Positions 50,683-59,249 of a DNA stretch of 64,000 nt are shown here, piece after piece. The stretch's first letter is position 1. The number at the start of each line of letters is the position of its first letter. This DNA comes from Phocaeicola faecium (GTDB lineage: Bacteria; Bacteroidota; Bacteroidia; Bacteroidales; Bacteroidaceae): positions 124,001 to 188,000 of the forward strand of contig NZ_JACSPQ010000017.1 of the NCBI RefSeq assembly GCF_014837055.1, in the 5' to 3' direction. The notes beneath the pieces were generated by a model. The model was not told the origin of the DNA. It searched no databases and worked only from the letters and a program-made list of their open reading frames with translations. The position numbers were made by a program, and so were the translations under genes.

Positions 50683-51975
50683 ATGGAATTAACCGCTTTA
50701 TATGAGTGCTTTTTGGCGTGCGGCGAGGTAACGACCGACAGTCGCCGCTGTCCGCAAGGTTCGATGTTCATCGCCTTGAAAGGAGCCAATTTCGATGGAA
50801 ATGCGTTTGCCGAAGATGCGTTGAAGCAGGGATGCCGTTATGCTGTGGTAGATGACTCCCGCTATGCCGGTACGGATAATCCGAATATTTTATATGTAAA
50901 CGATTGCTTGTCGGCTTTACAAGGGTTGGCGAATATGCACCGGAAACGCCTGAACACGCGCATGATAGGCATTACGGGAACGAATGGAAAGACTACTACC
51001 AAAGAGCTTATCGCTGCGGTATTGTCGAAAAAATACAAGGTACTGTACACGCAGGGAAACCTGAATAACGCCATCGGTGTTCCGCTGACGCTGCTCCGCC
51101 TTACGCCCGGACATGAAATAGCGGTCATTGAGATGGGAGCCAGTCATCCGGGCGACATCAAGGAGTTGGTTGAAATAGCCGAACCGGATTACGGCATCAT
51201 TACCAACGTGGGAAAAGCCCATCTGGAGGGATTCGGTTCTTTCGAGGGAGTAATCCGTACGAAAGGCGAGCTGTACGACTACTTGCGCACGAAGGACAAT
51301 GCCACGGTATTTGTTCAAAATGAAAATGCCTACTTAAACCGGATAGCCGGAGGGTTGAACTGTATACGTTACGGACAAACACCGGGACTCTTTGTGAGCG
51401 GTGAGTTGGTATCGTGTTCGCCGTACCTGAATTTCCGTTGGACTGTGGGAGGAACGTCTTACGATGTAAATACACAGTTGATAGGTTCGTATAATTTAGA
51501 CAACTTATTGGCGGCGGCAGCCATCGGTGTTTATTTCGGGGTAGAGCCTGTGCAAGTTTCCGAGGCGCTTGGGGATTATGTTCCGCATAATAACCGTTCG
51601 CAGCTTACGGTAACACCTCATAACCGCCTGATAGTAGACGCTTATAATGCCAATCCTACCAGCATGATGGCTGCGCTGGATAACTTCCGGCGGATAGAAG
51701 CTCCCCACAAGATGGCGATACTGGGGGCGATGAAGGAATTGGGAGACGCCAGCCGCGAAGAACACCAAAAGGTGGTAGATTACCTGTCCCGGTGCCACTT
51801 CGAGCGTGTTTGTCTGGTAGGAGAGGAGTTTGCTGCCCTTACCCATCCGTTCGAACAATATAAAGATGTGAAAGAGGTTGAGGCTATGCTGTCGGAAACC
51901 AAGCCGGAACACTGCCTGATTCTGATAAAAGGCTCGAACAGCATGAAGCTCAGCCAACTGCAAGATTATCTGTAA
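50683..51975 (+). CDS. murF: UDP-N-acetylmuramoyl-tripeptide--D-alanyl-D-alanine ligase
   Basis: Adds the D-Ala-D-Ala dipeptide in cytoplasmic peptidoglycan precursor synthesis. The 430-residue protein shows the Mur ligase ATP site TGTNGKTT (98-105), the carbamylated-lysine region EMGASHPGD and the C-terminal DAYNANPTSM motif. It lies outside any dcw cluster here, which is usual for Bacteroidetes. The next gene, a methyltransferase, follows closely on the same strand and may be co-transcribed. Confidence 0.97.
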   Translation: MELTALYECFLACGEVTTDSRRCPQGSMFIALKGANFDGNAFAEDALKQGCRYAVVDDSRYAGTDNPNILYVNDCLSALQGLANMHRKRLNTRMIGITGTNGKTTTKELIAAVLSKKYKVLYTQGNLNNAIGVPLTLLRLTPGHEIAVIEMGASHPGDIKELVEIAEPDYGIITNVGKAHLEGFGSFEGVIRTKGELYDYLRTKDNATVFVQNENAYLNRIAGGLNCIRYGQTPGLFVSGELVSCSPYLNFRWTVGGTSYDVNTQLIGSYNLDNLLAAAAIGVYFGVEPVQVSEALGDYVPHNNRSQLTVTPHNRLIVDAYNANPTSMMAALDNFRRIEAPHKMAILGAMKELGDASREEHQKVVDYLSRCHFERVCLVGEEFAALTHPFEQYKDVKEVEAMLSETKPEHCLILIKGSNSMKLSQLQDYL

Positions 51976-52014
51976 TACAGAGTGGATGAACCCCTCTACA
52001 CAAAGCGCATTAGT

Positions 52015-53220
52015 ATGAATCCATCCGAAGAAACCCTCCGTTTTATCCGTTTGCACCGCCGTGATGATGTCCGTGCTTTGGCACTTCAGGCAGCCAAGTA
52101 CCCCGACGTGGACATGGCGGAAGCGGTAGTACAGATAGCCGGCATACAGATAGCCGAGAAAAAGATTCCGCAATGGGCACAGACCGAAGGCATTCTTTAT
52201 CCGAAACATTTGTCGATGGAGCAGTGTTCGTCGGAGGTAACAGCCTGTTATAAAGCCTCATTGGTGGAGGGAGACTCGTTCGCCGACCTTACGGCGGGAT
52301 TCGGAGTAGACTGCTCGTTTATAGCCCGCCGCTTCCGTAGGGCGGATTACGTGGAGCGTCAGGAAACGCTTTGCCGCTTGGCTGCACACAATTTCCCGCT
52401 GTTGGGATTAAGCCACATCAACGTGCATTGTGCCGATGCGCTGACGTATCTGCAAGCAATGGCTCCGGTGGATTGCCTGTTTCTTGACCCGGCGCGCCGC
52501 GACAGCCACGGCGGGAAAACCGTTGCCATATCCGATTGCGAGCCGGACGTATCCCGACTCGAACCGTTGCTGGTTGAGAAAGGGTGCACGGTGATGATAA
52601 AACTTTCGCCCATGCTCGACATCGCTGCTGTGTTACGCGACTTGCGCTGTGTGCGGGAGATTCATATCATATCGGTGAATAACGAATGCAAAGAGTTGGT
52701 TGTTATTCTCCGTCGGGACTCAGAAGTCTCGGAAAGCATTGGGAAAGAAATCATTATAAGTTGTGAACAGCTTGTTAATAACTCACCATCCCAACATTTC
52801 GACTTCACCTACGCCGAAGAACGCGAAGCGGTTTGCCCCATCGCTGATAAGGTAGGCGCGTATCTGTACGAACCCGGTGCGGCACTGCTGAAAGCGGGAG
52901 CTTACCGCCTGCTGGCGGCACGTTACGGCGTAAGCAAGCTACATCTTAACAGCCACCTCTATACGTCGGACGAACCGGTAGCCTTTCCCGGCAGGGCATT
53001 TAAGGTAATGGCTGTATCCGGTTTCGGGAAGAAAGACCTGAAAGCATTGTTAAGCGGGGTGGAGAAAGCGAATCTCACCGTCCGTAACTTCCCGTCATCG
53101 GTTGCCGAACTTCGGAAAAAACTCAAGCTGAAAGAGGGAGGAGACACTTATCTGTTTGCCACCACGCTTGCAAGCGGTGAGAAAGTTTTGATAAAGTGTC
53201 GAAAGGCTACCGTATCCTGA
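52015..53220 (+). CDS. Class I SAM methyltransferase with THUMP-like domain
   Basis: A 401-residue protein. The Rossmann methyltransferase core carries the SAM motif DLTAGFGVDCSF (about 92-103) and the motif IV equivalent DCLFLDPARRD (about 155-165). The C-terminal 100 residues correspond to the THUMP-like domain found in this Bacteroidetes family and may bind RNA. The substrate is unknown; an rRNA or tRNA base is likely from the DPAR-type motif. ATG 52015 (MNPSEETL) is chosen; an in-frame GTG at 51982 is possible and would sit only 6 bp after murF. Confidence 0.82.
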   Translation: MNPSEETLRFIRLHRRDDVRALALQAAKYPDVDMAEAVVQIAGIQIAEKKIPQWAQTEGILYPKHLSMEQCSSEVTACYKASLVEGDSFADLTAGFGVDCSFIARRFRRADYVERQETLCRLAAHNFPLLGLSHINVHCADALTYLQAMAPVDCLFLDPARRDSHGGKTVAISDCEPDVSRLEPLLVEKGCTVMIKLSPMLDIAAVLRDLRCVREIHIISVNNECKELVVILRRDSEVSESIGKEIIISCEQLVNNSPSQHFDFTYAEEREAVCPIADKVGAYLYEPGAALLKAGAYRLLAARYGVSKLHLNSHLYTSDEPVAFPGRAFKVMAVSGFGKKDLKALLSGVEKANLTVRNFPSSVAELRKKLKLKEGGDTYLFATTLASGEKVLIKCRKATVS

Positions 53221-53229
53221 TTCGTTACA

Positions 53230-53270
53230 TTGTCTAAAAATTATACATCGGGTGTCTATTTTTTAGACAG
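53230..53270. promoter_or_regulatory. Upstream activator dyad, copy 2
   Basis: A 41-bp element centred on 53250, with outer half-sites TGTC and GACA and the inner TTATACATCGGGTGTCTAT. It matches copy 1 at 31 of 41 positions and lies 74 bp from the T of TGGCACG, exactly as copy 1 does. Confidence 0.75.
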
Positions 53271-53323
53271 TCGGAGGTCGGCTTAATTTGTTACGTGTGC
53301 TGTATATCAGAATGTTATAAAAA

Positions 53324-53339
53324 TGGCACGGCATTTGTA
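53324..53339 (+). promoter_or_regulatory. Sigma-54 type promoter of the second export locus
   Basis: TGGCACGGCATTTGTA matches TGGCACG-N4-TTG and is nearly the same as the tolC promoter. The ATG at 53323 is part of this promoter, so it is not a translation start. Confidence 0.8.
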
Positions 53340-53370
53340 TTCATACTTCGTGAGAATAAACACGAATGTT

Positions 53371-53718
53371 ATGAATACAATCTTACGAAACCTATTTTAT
53401 ACGCTGCGTCGTTTTCGGACGGCTTCCTGTCTGAATCTATTGGGACTGTCTGCCGCCTTTGCCGCTTTCGTAGTCATGATGATGAAGGTAGGCTATGAGC
53501 GAAGTTTCAATACCTGTTATCCCGAAGCCGACCGGATAGCGATTCTGGATATTAATATCGACGAAGAACCTTCGTATTTCGGTTGCGTACTTCCGCGAGG
53601 TTTCCTTGATTATGTCATCGGAAATACCTCCGGCATAGAGTGTGGAAGTATCTATGCCAAAGGTATTTTTGACGTGGCTTTCTATACCGATCCCGATAAA
53701 TCAATTAGTAACAATTAA
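53371..53718 (+). pseudogene. Truncated FtsX/MacB-type permease
   Basis: A 115-residue N-terminal fragment of a permease that should be about 780 residues. MNTILRNLFYTLRRF and the first transmembrane helix (about 18-38) resemble the start of the gene at 24348. It then breaks off about 60 residues into the periplasmic domain and ends DPDKSISNN. Only 11 bp separate its stop from the ATPase gene, so the missing 660 residues were deleted rather than frameshifted. It still occupies the first position behind the sigma-54 promoter. It might act as a small leader gene, but most likely it is a remnant. Confidence 0.8.
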
Positions 53719-53729
53719 TAGATACCATT

Positions 53730-54407
53730 ATGATTAAAATTGAAAACCTCAGCAAAACCTTCCGTACTACGGAAGTAGAAACCATTGCGTTGAACAAAGT
53801 AAACCTCGAAGTACGCGAGAAAGAGTTTGTTGCCATTATGGGACCTTCGGGATGCGGCAAATCTACCTTACTGAATATCCTCGGACTGTTGGATAACCCT
53901 ACCGAAGGAAACTATTACTTGGGCGATAAAGAAGTCGGACATTTGAAAGAAAAAGACCGCACCAACGTGAGAAAAGGTAACATCGGCTTCGTTTTTCAGA
54001 GTTTCAACCTGATAGACGAGTTGAATGTGTTTGAAAACATCGAGTTGCCGCTTACTTATCTCCACATCCCTGCCGAGGAGCGTAAGAAAAAGGTAAACGA
54101 AATCATGAAGCGCATGGGCATCAGCCACCGTGCGAAACACTATCCGCAGCAACTCTCCGGAGGACAGCAGCAGCGTGTTGCCATTGCTCGCGCCGTGGTG
54201 TCCGACCCGAAGATTATCCTTGCCGACGAGCCTACCGGTAATCTTGACTCGAAGAACGGACAGGAGGTGATGGAACTGCTTACCGAGTTGAACAAAGAGG
54301 GGACTACCATTGTGATGGTAACTCACAGCCAGCGCGACGCAGGCTTTGCCGGACGTATCATCAATCTGTTCGACGGACAAATCGTTTCGTCTATCGCTGA
54401 AATGTAA
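53730..54407 (+). CDS. ABC transporter ATP-binding protein (MacB/LolD type)
   Basis: A 225-residue ATPase energising FtsX-type permeases. Walker [10 protein letters not shown] (38-46), Q-loop FVFQSFNL, signature LSGGQQQ (142-148), Walker B IILADE (162-167) and the H-loop in MVTHSQ are all present. It is the only ABC ATPase of this family in the window, while four full-length permeases are encoded. It lies behind a sigma-54 promoter shared in design with the tolC operon, so it is the likely motor for those permeases as well as for the following one. Confidence 0.95.
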   Translation: MIKIENLSKTFRTTEVETIALNKVNLEVREKEFVAIMGPSGCGKSTLLNILGLLDNPTEGNYYLGDKEVGHLKEKDRTNVRKGNIGFVFQSFNLIDELNVFENIELPLTYLHIPAEERKKKVNEIMKRMGISHRAKHYPQQLSGGQQQRVAIARAVVSDPKIILADEPTGNLDSKNGQEVMELLTELNKEGTTIVMVTHSQRDAGFAGRIINLFDGQIVSSIAEM

Positions 54408-54440
54408 ATATTTGATAAATAGTTGGTTGTTGAGGTTTAA

Positions 54441-54500
54441 ATTCTATGGGAAGAACCGACCTGTTTAAGCCGAAGAACTTAATAACGCAACCGCTAAAAA
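54441..54500. repeat. Possible degraded GCTACCG-type repeat
   Basis: TTCTATGGGAAGAACCG and TAACGCAACCGCTAAAAAC recall blocks of copies a, e and g. It lies between ATPase and permease; its presence there supports the permease start at 54512 rather than 54446. Confidence 0.35.
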
Positions 54501-54511
54501 CACCAAACACT

Positions 54512-56884
54512 ATGGGAAGAATTTTTAAGTCCCTTTTTAGGAGGGGAGAGGCGAACGGAATCAAGATATTCTGCTTGGGCGTGGGGCTCGCCATCGGGCT
54601 GACTTTGCTTGCCGAAGTTATCTTCGAACGCTCGTATGACGACTTCATTCCACGATTGGAAGATACGTATCGGGTAGAGTCGAATTTTTTGGGGAAAGAT
54701 AATGACGGTTGGCGGTCATACTCTCAAACTGCCGGAGCCATTGCGCCGGGTATCAAGAGCTACTGCCCGGAGGTAGAGGCTGCCACACGCTTTACGGAAC
54801 TTATGTTCGGTAGCCCTTTCCAGTCGGAAGACAACAAGGTAATTCGAGGCAAGGTCTTGCTGTGCGACAGTTCGTTTTTCGATGTATTTCCCTTGCCGAT
54901 ACTGATGGGCGAATCGCCCCATACGGGATTGGAAAAGCCGGGAAACGTTTATATCTCTAAAAAGTTGCTTGACGTTTTGGGCGAAGGTATTATCGGACAC
55001 ACCCTGAGTTGGCAAGAGAATCCGAAGGTGAAGTTTACCGTAGTGGGCGTGTTCGGCGACCTGCCCGAAAATTCCCATCTGCCCGATTTGAATATGGCAG
55101 TAGCCTTATCCTCTATCGGATGGTACAGTTGGGACGGAAGAGATAACTGGATAGGAAATGACCGGTATAAGAGTTACGTCCGCCTCCGTTCAGGGACCAA
55201 TCCGGAGCAGCTCAAGCCCAATATCAAGAAAATGATAGACGACCACGTGGGGGAAGAGCTGGAGCAAGCCGGTCTAAAGCTGGATTACACCCTTTATCCT
55301 GTGAAAAAAATATTTGTATCCTCGGATTATAACCGGGTGATGAACATTGTGTTTCTTGCCTTTGCTGTGATTATGCTGTTGACGGCAATGTTGAATTACA
55401 TCTTGCTTTCCATCTCCTCAATGGTAAACCGAGCCAAAACTGTGGCTACCTACCGTTGTTACGGAGCGGGAAGCAAAGACATCTACCGGATGATACTTGC
55501 CGAATCGTTTCTGCATGTGGGTATTCTCAGTCTCGCACTGGCTGTGTTGATCATATTCGGACTGCAAGATTTCTTGCAGGAGCAGATAGGGCACAGCTTG
55601 CAGTCGCTTTTCCCGCCGCAAACAATTATAATCTGCATATTGGTCACGCTTGCGGTGGTGGTAGTTTGCGGGGTAATGCCGGGCTATCTTTATACACGCA
55701 TCCCCGTAACGTATGCTTACCGGCGTTACACCGAAAGCAAGCGGCACTGGAAGTTAGGCTTGCTTTTCGTGCAGTTTCTTCTTACCACGCTTTTCGTTAA
55801 TCTGCTGGCGGTAATCGGTCTGCAATACCACACCCTGACGAACTACGATGCCGGTTTCGAGTATAAAAGTGTGGCAATGGTAGGCCTTCCCAATGTTCCG
55901 ATGGCAGAACGGGAAAGATGCGTTCAGGAATTGCGCCGCCTGCCCAATGTCGTATCCCTGACGTGGGGATACCAGTCGCCTGCCGATAGGTGCAGTGGTA
56001 ATAATGTTTACCTTCCTGATACGAAAGAACAGTTGATGAACGTGGCAGATATGTATGACGTGGGCAGTGATTACCACAAAACGTTCCAGATTCCCCTTGT
56101 GGAAGGAGAGGTTTTCACGCCCCATCTGCAAGACACGGTGACCCGTCAGGCGATGGTAAGCCGCCGGTTTGTGGAACGGATGAAAGCATTGGCAGGCTGG
56201 GAAGGGTCTGCGGTAGGGAAGTCATTTTTCTTGAGCGAACACGGAGGACCGCTGACCATCTGCGGCGTGTACGAAGAAATCCATATCGGTTCGCAGATGA
56301 CGGAACAGCGCGACGAGCGTCCTACGGTAATGTTCTACGGAGACAAACCGATAGGAAGGCTGTTCATCCGTTTCCGTCAGATGTCGCCCGAAGCCATGCA
56401 GGAAGCACAGGCAGTGGTAGACCGCACTATGACCAGTCAGGACAAGATAGTAACCAGCTTGGGCTTGGAAATGAACAGCCTGTACGTACAGTTGCTTCAT
56501 GTGCGCAACAGTGTGCTCTTCGCCGGACTGTGTGTGCTGATTATCGCCCTCATCGGTTTGATGGCATATATCCGCGATGAAGTAACCCGCCGCCGTTCCG
56601 AAATAGCCATCCGTATCATTCACGGGGCATCGGTAGCCGATGTGCAACGGCTCTTTCTTACCGATTTGCTGAAAATAGCCCTGCCTGCCGTGGTAGTCGG
56701 TGCGCTGCTGGCATGGAAAGTGGGCGAAAATATCCTTCAGCTCTTTGCCGTAAAAATAGAGTTGTCGTGGTGGATTTTTACCGGCTGTACACTCATCGTA
56801 CTGCTTATCGTGGTGATGCTTGCCGCCTTGTTAGTATTAAAAGCCGCCCGTGTCAATCCCACCGAAAACCTGAAAACCGAATGA
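54512..56884 (+). CDS. FtsX/MacB-type ABC transporter permease
   Basis: A 790-residue permease: first transmembrane helix (about 16-38), periplasmic domain, FtsX core with MVNRAKTVATYRCYGAGSKD, and a second half ending ARVNPTENLKTE. It is directly downstream of the ATPase gene (104 bp). The frame opens at 54446, but the added 22 residues are not helix-like and overlap repeat-like DNA, so ATG 54512 is preferred. It is more distant from the other three permeases than two of them are from each other. A strong terminator follows. Confidence 0.9.
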   Translation: MGRIFKSLFRRGEANGIKIFCLGVGLAIGLTLLAEVIFERSYDDFIPRLEDTYRVESNFLGKDNDGWRSYSQTAGAIAPGIKSYCPEVEAATRFTELMFGSPFQSEDNKVIRGKVLLCDSSFFDVFPLPILMGESPHTGLEKPGNVYISKKLLDVLGEGIIGHTLSWQENPKVKFTVVGVFGDLPENSHLPDLNMAVALSSIGWYSWDGRDNWIGNDRYKSYVRLRSGTNPEQLKPNIKKMIDDHVGEELEQAGLKLDYTLYPVKKIFVSSDYNRVMNIVFLAFAVIMLLTAMLNYILLSISSMVNRAKTVATYRCYGAGSKDIYRMILAESFLHVGILSLALAVLIIFGLQDFLQEQIGHSLQSLFPPQTIIICILVTLAVVVVCGVMPGYLYTRIPVTYAYRRYTESKRHWKLGLLFVQFLLTTLFVNLLAVIGLQYHTLTNYDAGFEYKSVAMVGLPNVPMAERERCVQELRRLPNVVSLTWGYQSPADRCSGNNVYLPDTKEQLMNVADMYDVGSDYHKTFQIPLVEGEVFTPHLQDTVTRQAMVSRRFVERMKALAGWEGSAVGKSFFLSEHGGPLTICGVYEEIHIGSQMTEQRDERPTVMFYGDKPIGRLFIRFRQMSPEAMQEAQAVVDRTMTSQDKIVTSLGLEMNSLYVQLLHVRNSVLFAGLCVLIIALIGLMAYIRDEVTRRRSEIAIRIIHGASVADVQRLFLTDLLKIALPAVVVGALLAWKVGENILQLFAVKIELSWWIFTGCTLIVLLIVVMLAALLVLKAARVNPTENLKTE

Positions 56885-56916
56885 CCGGAACCGGTAACAT
56901 CCTTACATAAATTACC

Positions 56917-56957
56917 ACGCGCCTGTATTCCCCGGACGGATGCAGGCGCGTATCTTT
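56917..56957 (+). terminator. Intrinsic terminator of the ATPase/permease locus
   Basis: ACGCGCCTG (56917-56925) and CAGGCGCGT (56943-56951) form a perfect 9-bp stem, followed by ATCTTTTT. Confidence 0.88.
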
Positions 56958-57011
56958 TTATAAATGGTTGCCTTTTTTCAACTCTTTTTGCCGGCAAATA
57001 GAAATAAATCG

Positions 57012-57019
57012 TAACTTTG
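57012..57019 (+). promoter_or_regulatory. Promoter -7 box for the DUF3256 gene
   Basis: TAACTTTG matches TAnnTTTG, 25 bp before ATG 57044. It contains the TTG that opens the longer frame at 57017. Confidence 0.7.
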
Positions 57020-57043
57020 GCGAGATTTATAACAGAGACCATT

Positions 57044-57685
57044 ATGAAACAGATTCTACTTATAGCCTGTATGTTATGCAGCCTGACGCTGCCCGCCCAA
57101 GATATAAAGTCATTGTTTATTGAGTTGCCCGACTCGCTTTCTCCGCTGCTGACCAAAGTTAACCGCGAAGATTTCGGCGATTTTCTTGCCAGCAACATGA
57201 AAGCAGAAGTGCGCAACCGTTTCGGCAAAACCTCTGAAATGATTACGATGACCGATGATTATCTGATGCTGAAAGTCAGCTCGGTGAGCACTGCCGAAAT
57301 GAAACTGCTCCCCGTCAACGACTCAGTAAAGGTGATTTGTGTGGTGCGTACCTATACGGCTCCTGCCGCTGACAGTCAGATCGAATTTTACGATACCTCG
57401 TGGCAAGAACTTCCGCTGTCTGATTTTCTGACCTTGCCGTCAGAAGATACGTTCTACAAGCACCCCCAATCAGCTGTTCAAGCCGACTCGTTGAGAAATT
57501 TGCGGGCATCGGCAGACATGTATCTGCTGAAGGCAGAACTCTCGAAAGAAGAACCCGTATTGACATTTACCTATACTACCCCCGACTATCTGGACGAAGA
57601 AACGGCAGGCAAACTGCGTGCATACCTTGTGGCTGCTCCCTTGCGCTACAAGTGGAAAGACGGAAAATTTGTCTCCTCTCTGTAA
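57044..57685 (+). CDS. DUF3256 family protein
   Basis: A 213-residue exported protein of a Bacteroidales family without known function. The signal peptide ends near TLPAQD (about 14-19). The body starts IKSLFIELPDSLSPLLT, a phrase typical of the family, and continues as a mixed strand/helix domain with conserved YDTSWQELP. No catalytic residues are evident. It is monocistronic with its own promoter. ATG 57044 is chosen because the upstream TTG lies in the -7 box. Confidence 0.82.
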   Translation: MKQILLIACMLCSLTLPAQDIKSLFIELPDSLSPLLTKVNREDFGDFLASNMKAEVRNRFGKTSEMITMTDDYLMLKVSSVSTAEMKLLPVNDSVKVICVVRTYTAPAADSQIEFYDTSWQELPLSDFLTLPSEDTFYKHPQSAVQADSLRNLRASADMYLLKAELSKEEPVLTFTYTTPDYLDEETAGKLRAYLVAAPLRYKWKDGKFVSSL

Positions 57686-57829
57686 GCCCGGTTGGAAGTA
57701 ACGGTTAAAAGAGGCAGATGAAAGTTTTTGTTGTACAGAAAGTTATGTTTAACAACATATATTTTCTGCATAAATACGCTTTTCTTATAAAAATAGTTAA
57801 GTAAATAATACGCTCTGCCGAAAAAAAAT

Positions 57830-57837
57830 TATCTTTG
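57830..57837 (+). promoter_or_regulatory. Promoter -7 box for the M23 peptidase gene
   Basis: TATCTTTG matches TAnnTTTG, giving a leader of about 95 nt that contains small inverted repeats (ATCC/GGAT and CCGGAAACGG). Confidence 0.6.
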
Positions 57838-57937
57838 GAACGCTTTTTGTAAATCTGAGTATCCTTTATAGAGGATAGTCTTAAAGTTGAACCGTATGAA
57901 ACCGGAAACGGTCTCTTGAATAGAAGTAAAAAAAGTA

Positions 57938-58846
57938 ATGATTTTAAAATGTATTAGAACAGTTGCGGTGGCAGCCTTGGCGTTAGTCAGCACACATGTG
58001 GCAGGGCAAGACCTGTTGGCGCGTCAGGCTCCGGTAGACCGGAAATTGAAAGCAGTAGATTCTTTAGCATTGATTCGTCAGATAAAGGCCGAACAAGCCG
58101 TTTATCCGGCGTATAGTCTCTATCCGAATTGGAATAACGAACGTGTTCACGCTTACGGAAACACGGTAAACGTACCCGATAGCTTCCGTATTGATCTTAC
58201 AGGCTTCTGTATGCCTACTACCCATACAAAGATAACATCCAAATGTGGTCCGCGCTGGCGGCGTATGCACAACGGTTTGGATATAAAAGTTTATATTGGA
58301 GATACTATCCGTGCTGCTTTCGACGGACGGGTGCGTATGGTGAAATACGAACGCCGCGGTTATGGAAAATACGTAGTAATCCGTCATGATAACGGTTTGG
58401 AAACCATCTACGGACACCTTTCCAAGCAAATCGTGAAAGAAGATGAATACGTAAAAGCAGGCGACCCCATCGGTTTGGGTGGAAACACCGGTCGTTCTAC
58501 CGGCTCTCATTTACATTTCGAAACTCGTTTCTTGGGCGAAGTCATCAATCCGGAATTTATGTTCGACTTCCCGAATCAAGATATTGTAGCAGACAGCTAT
58601 TTGTTTGTCCGTGGAGCCAATCGTTATGCTTACCAGCGCACACGTGCTTTGGCTGCTGTGAAATCAGGCAAATCAGGGGCGGCAGAAGCTGAAAAGGCAG
58701 CTATCCGTTACCACAAGATTCGCAAAGGCGATACATTGGGACGCATCTCGCGTATTTATCATGTATCAATCGACCGTTTGTGTAAGTTAAATGGTATCAG
58801 ACGTACGACGACTCTCCGTATCGGACAGGTATTGAGATGTTCTTAA
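57938..58846 (+). CDS. M23 family peptidoglycan endopeptidase with LysM domain
   Basis: A 302-residue periplasmic wall hydrolase. The signal peptide ends near HVAGQD. The M23 LytM core has His111 and Asp115 (HNGLD), His160 (YGHLS) and HLHFE (His191, His193), the complete zinc site, so it should be active. A LysM domain (about 255-300, HKIRKGDTLGRISRIYHVS) binds peptidoglycan at the C-terminus. It probably cuts peptide cross-links during growth or division. Its own promoter and a strong terminator make it a single-gene unit. Confidence 0.95.
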   Translation: MILKCIRTVAVAALALVSTHVAGQDLLARQAPVDRKLKAVDSLALIRQIKAEQAVYPAYSLYPNWNNERVHAYGNTVNVPDSFRIDLTGFCMPTTHTKITSKCGPRWRRMHNGLDIKVYIGDTIRAAFDGRVRMVKYERRGYGKYVVIRHDNGLETIYGHLSKQIVKEDEYVKAGDPIGLGGNTGRSTGSHLHFETRFLGEVINPEFMFDFPNQDIVADSYLFVRGANRYAYQRTRALAAVKSGKSGAAEAEKAAIRYHKIRKGDTLGRISRIYHVSIDRLCKLNGIRRTTTLRIGQVLRCS

Positions 58847-58872
58847 TAAACATATATTAGATTTTAAGAGAG

Positions 58873-58914
58873 AGAATAGGGAATGTGCCGTTCGGCGTAT
58901 TCCCTATTCTTTTT
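58873..58914 (+). terminator. Intrinsic terminator of the M23 peptidase gene
   Basis: AGAATAGGGAAT and ATTCCCTATTCT form a perfect 12-bp stem with TTTT following. Confidence 0.9.
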
Positions 58915-59152
58915 ATATGTGTGTGCGGAGAAGGGAACAGACTCTTTTATTTTATCAGACGGTTCAGTGTTGAAGTAGGAGGAATGTTTCGTCCTGTTTC
59001 GGATGATACCTATTTTGTGCGTAATAGCAAAGCAATAAACGTTTGCCGGATTGGTTGCTGCCTTAATGAAATAATAATCTTATCCGAAGCATCTTCTGCC
59101 CCTATTGAAAGGAAGAAAAGAGTTGCCGGGCGGTAATCGAAGAGATAATAAA
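58915..59152. other. Gap without a supported gene
   Basis: Between two terminators. An open frame of 83 codons (58885-59136) begins inside the first terminator and shows no domain, signal peptide or promoter. I see no repeat here. Confidence 0.4.
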
Positions 59153-59193
59153 AGACCTCGAAAGCATGTGAGCCATGCCGACGAGGTCTTTCG
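59153..59193. terminator. Intrinsic terminator of the polysaccharide-utilisation operon
   Basis: AAAGACCTCG and CGAGGTCTTT form a perfect 10-bp stem. On the minus strand the tail is TCTTTTATT. It ends the SusC-SusD-DUF3823 operon. Confidence 0.8.
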
Positions 59194-59249
59194 ATTTGTG
59201 CGACTTTAATTTATTGATATTGTTACCCTTCTACAATCCTTATGTGAGA

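Noticed and set aside
54446-54511. Extended N-terminus of the second-locus permease
   Set aside because: The extra 22 residues are unlike permease N-termini and overlap repeat-like intergenic DNA.
58885-59136. 83-codon open frame between terminators
   Set aside because: It begins inside the terminator of the M23 gene and has no promoter, signal peptide or recognisable domain.
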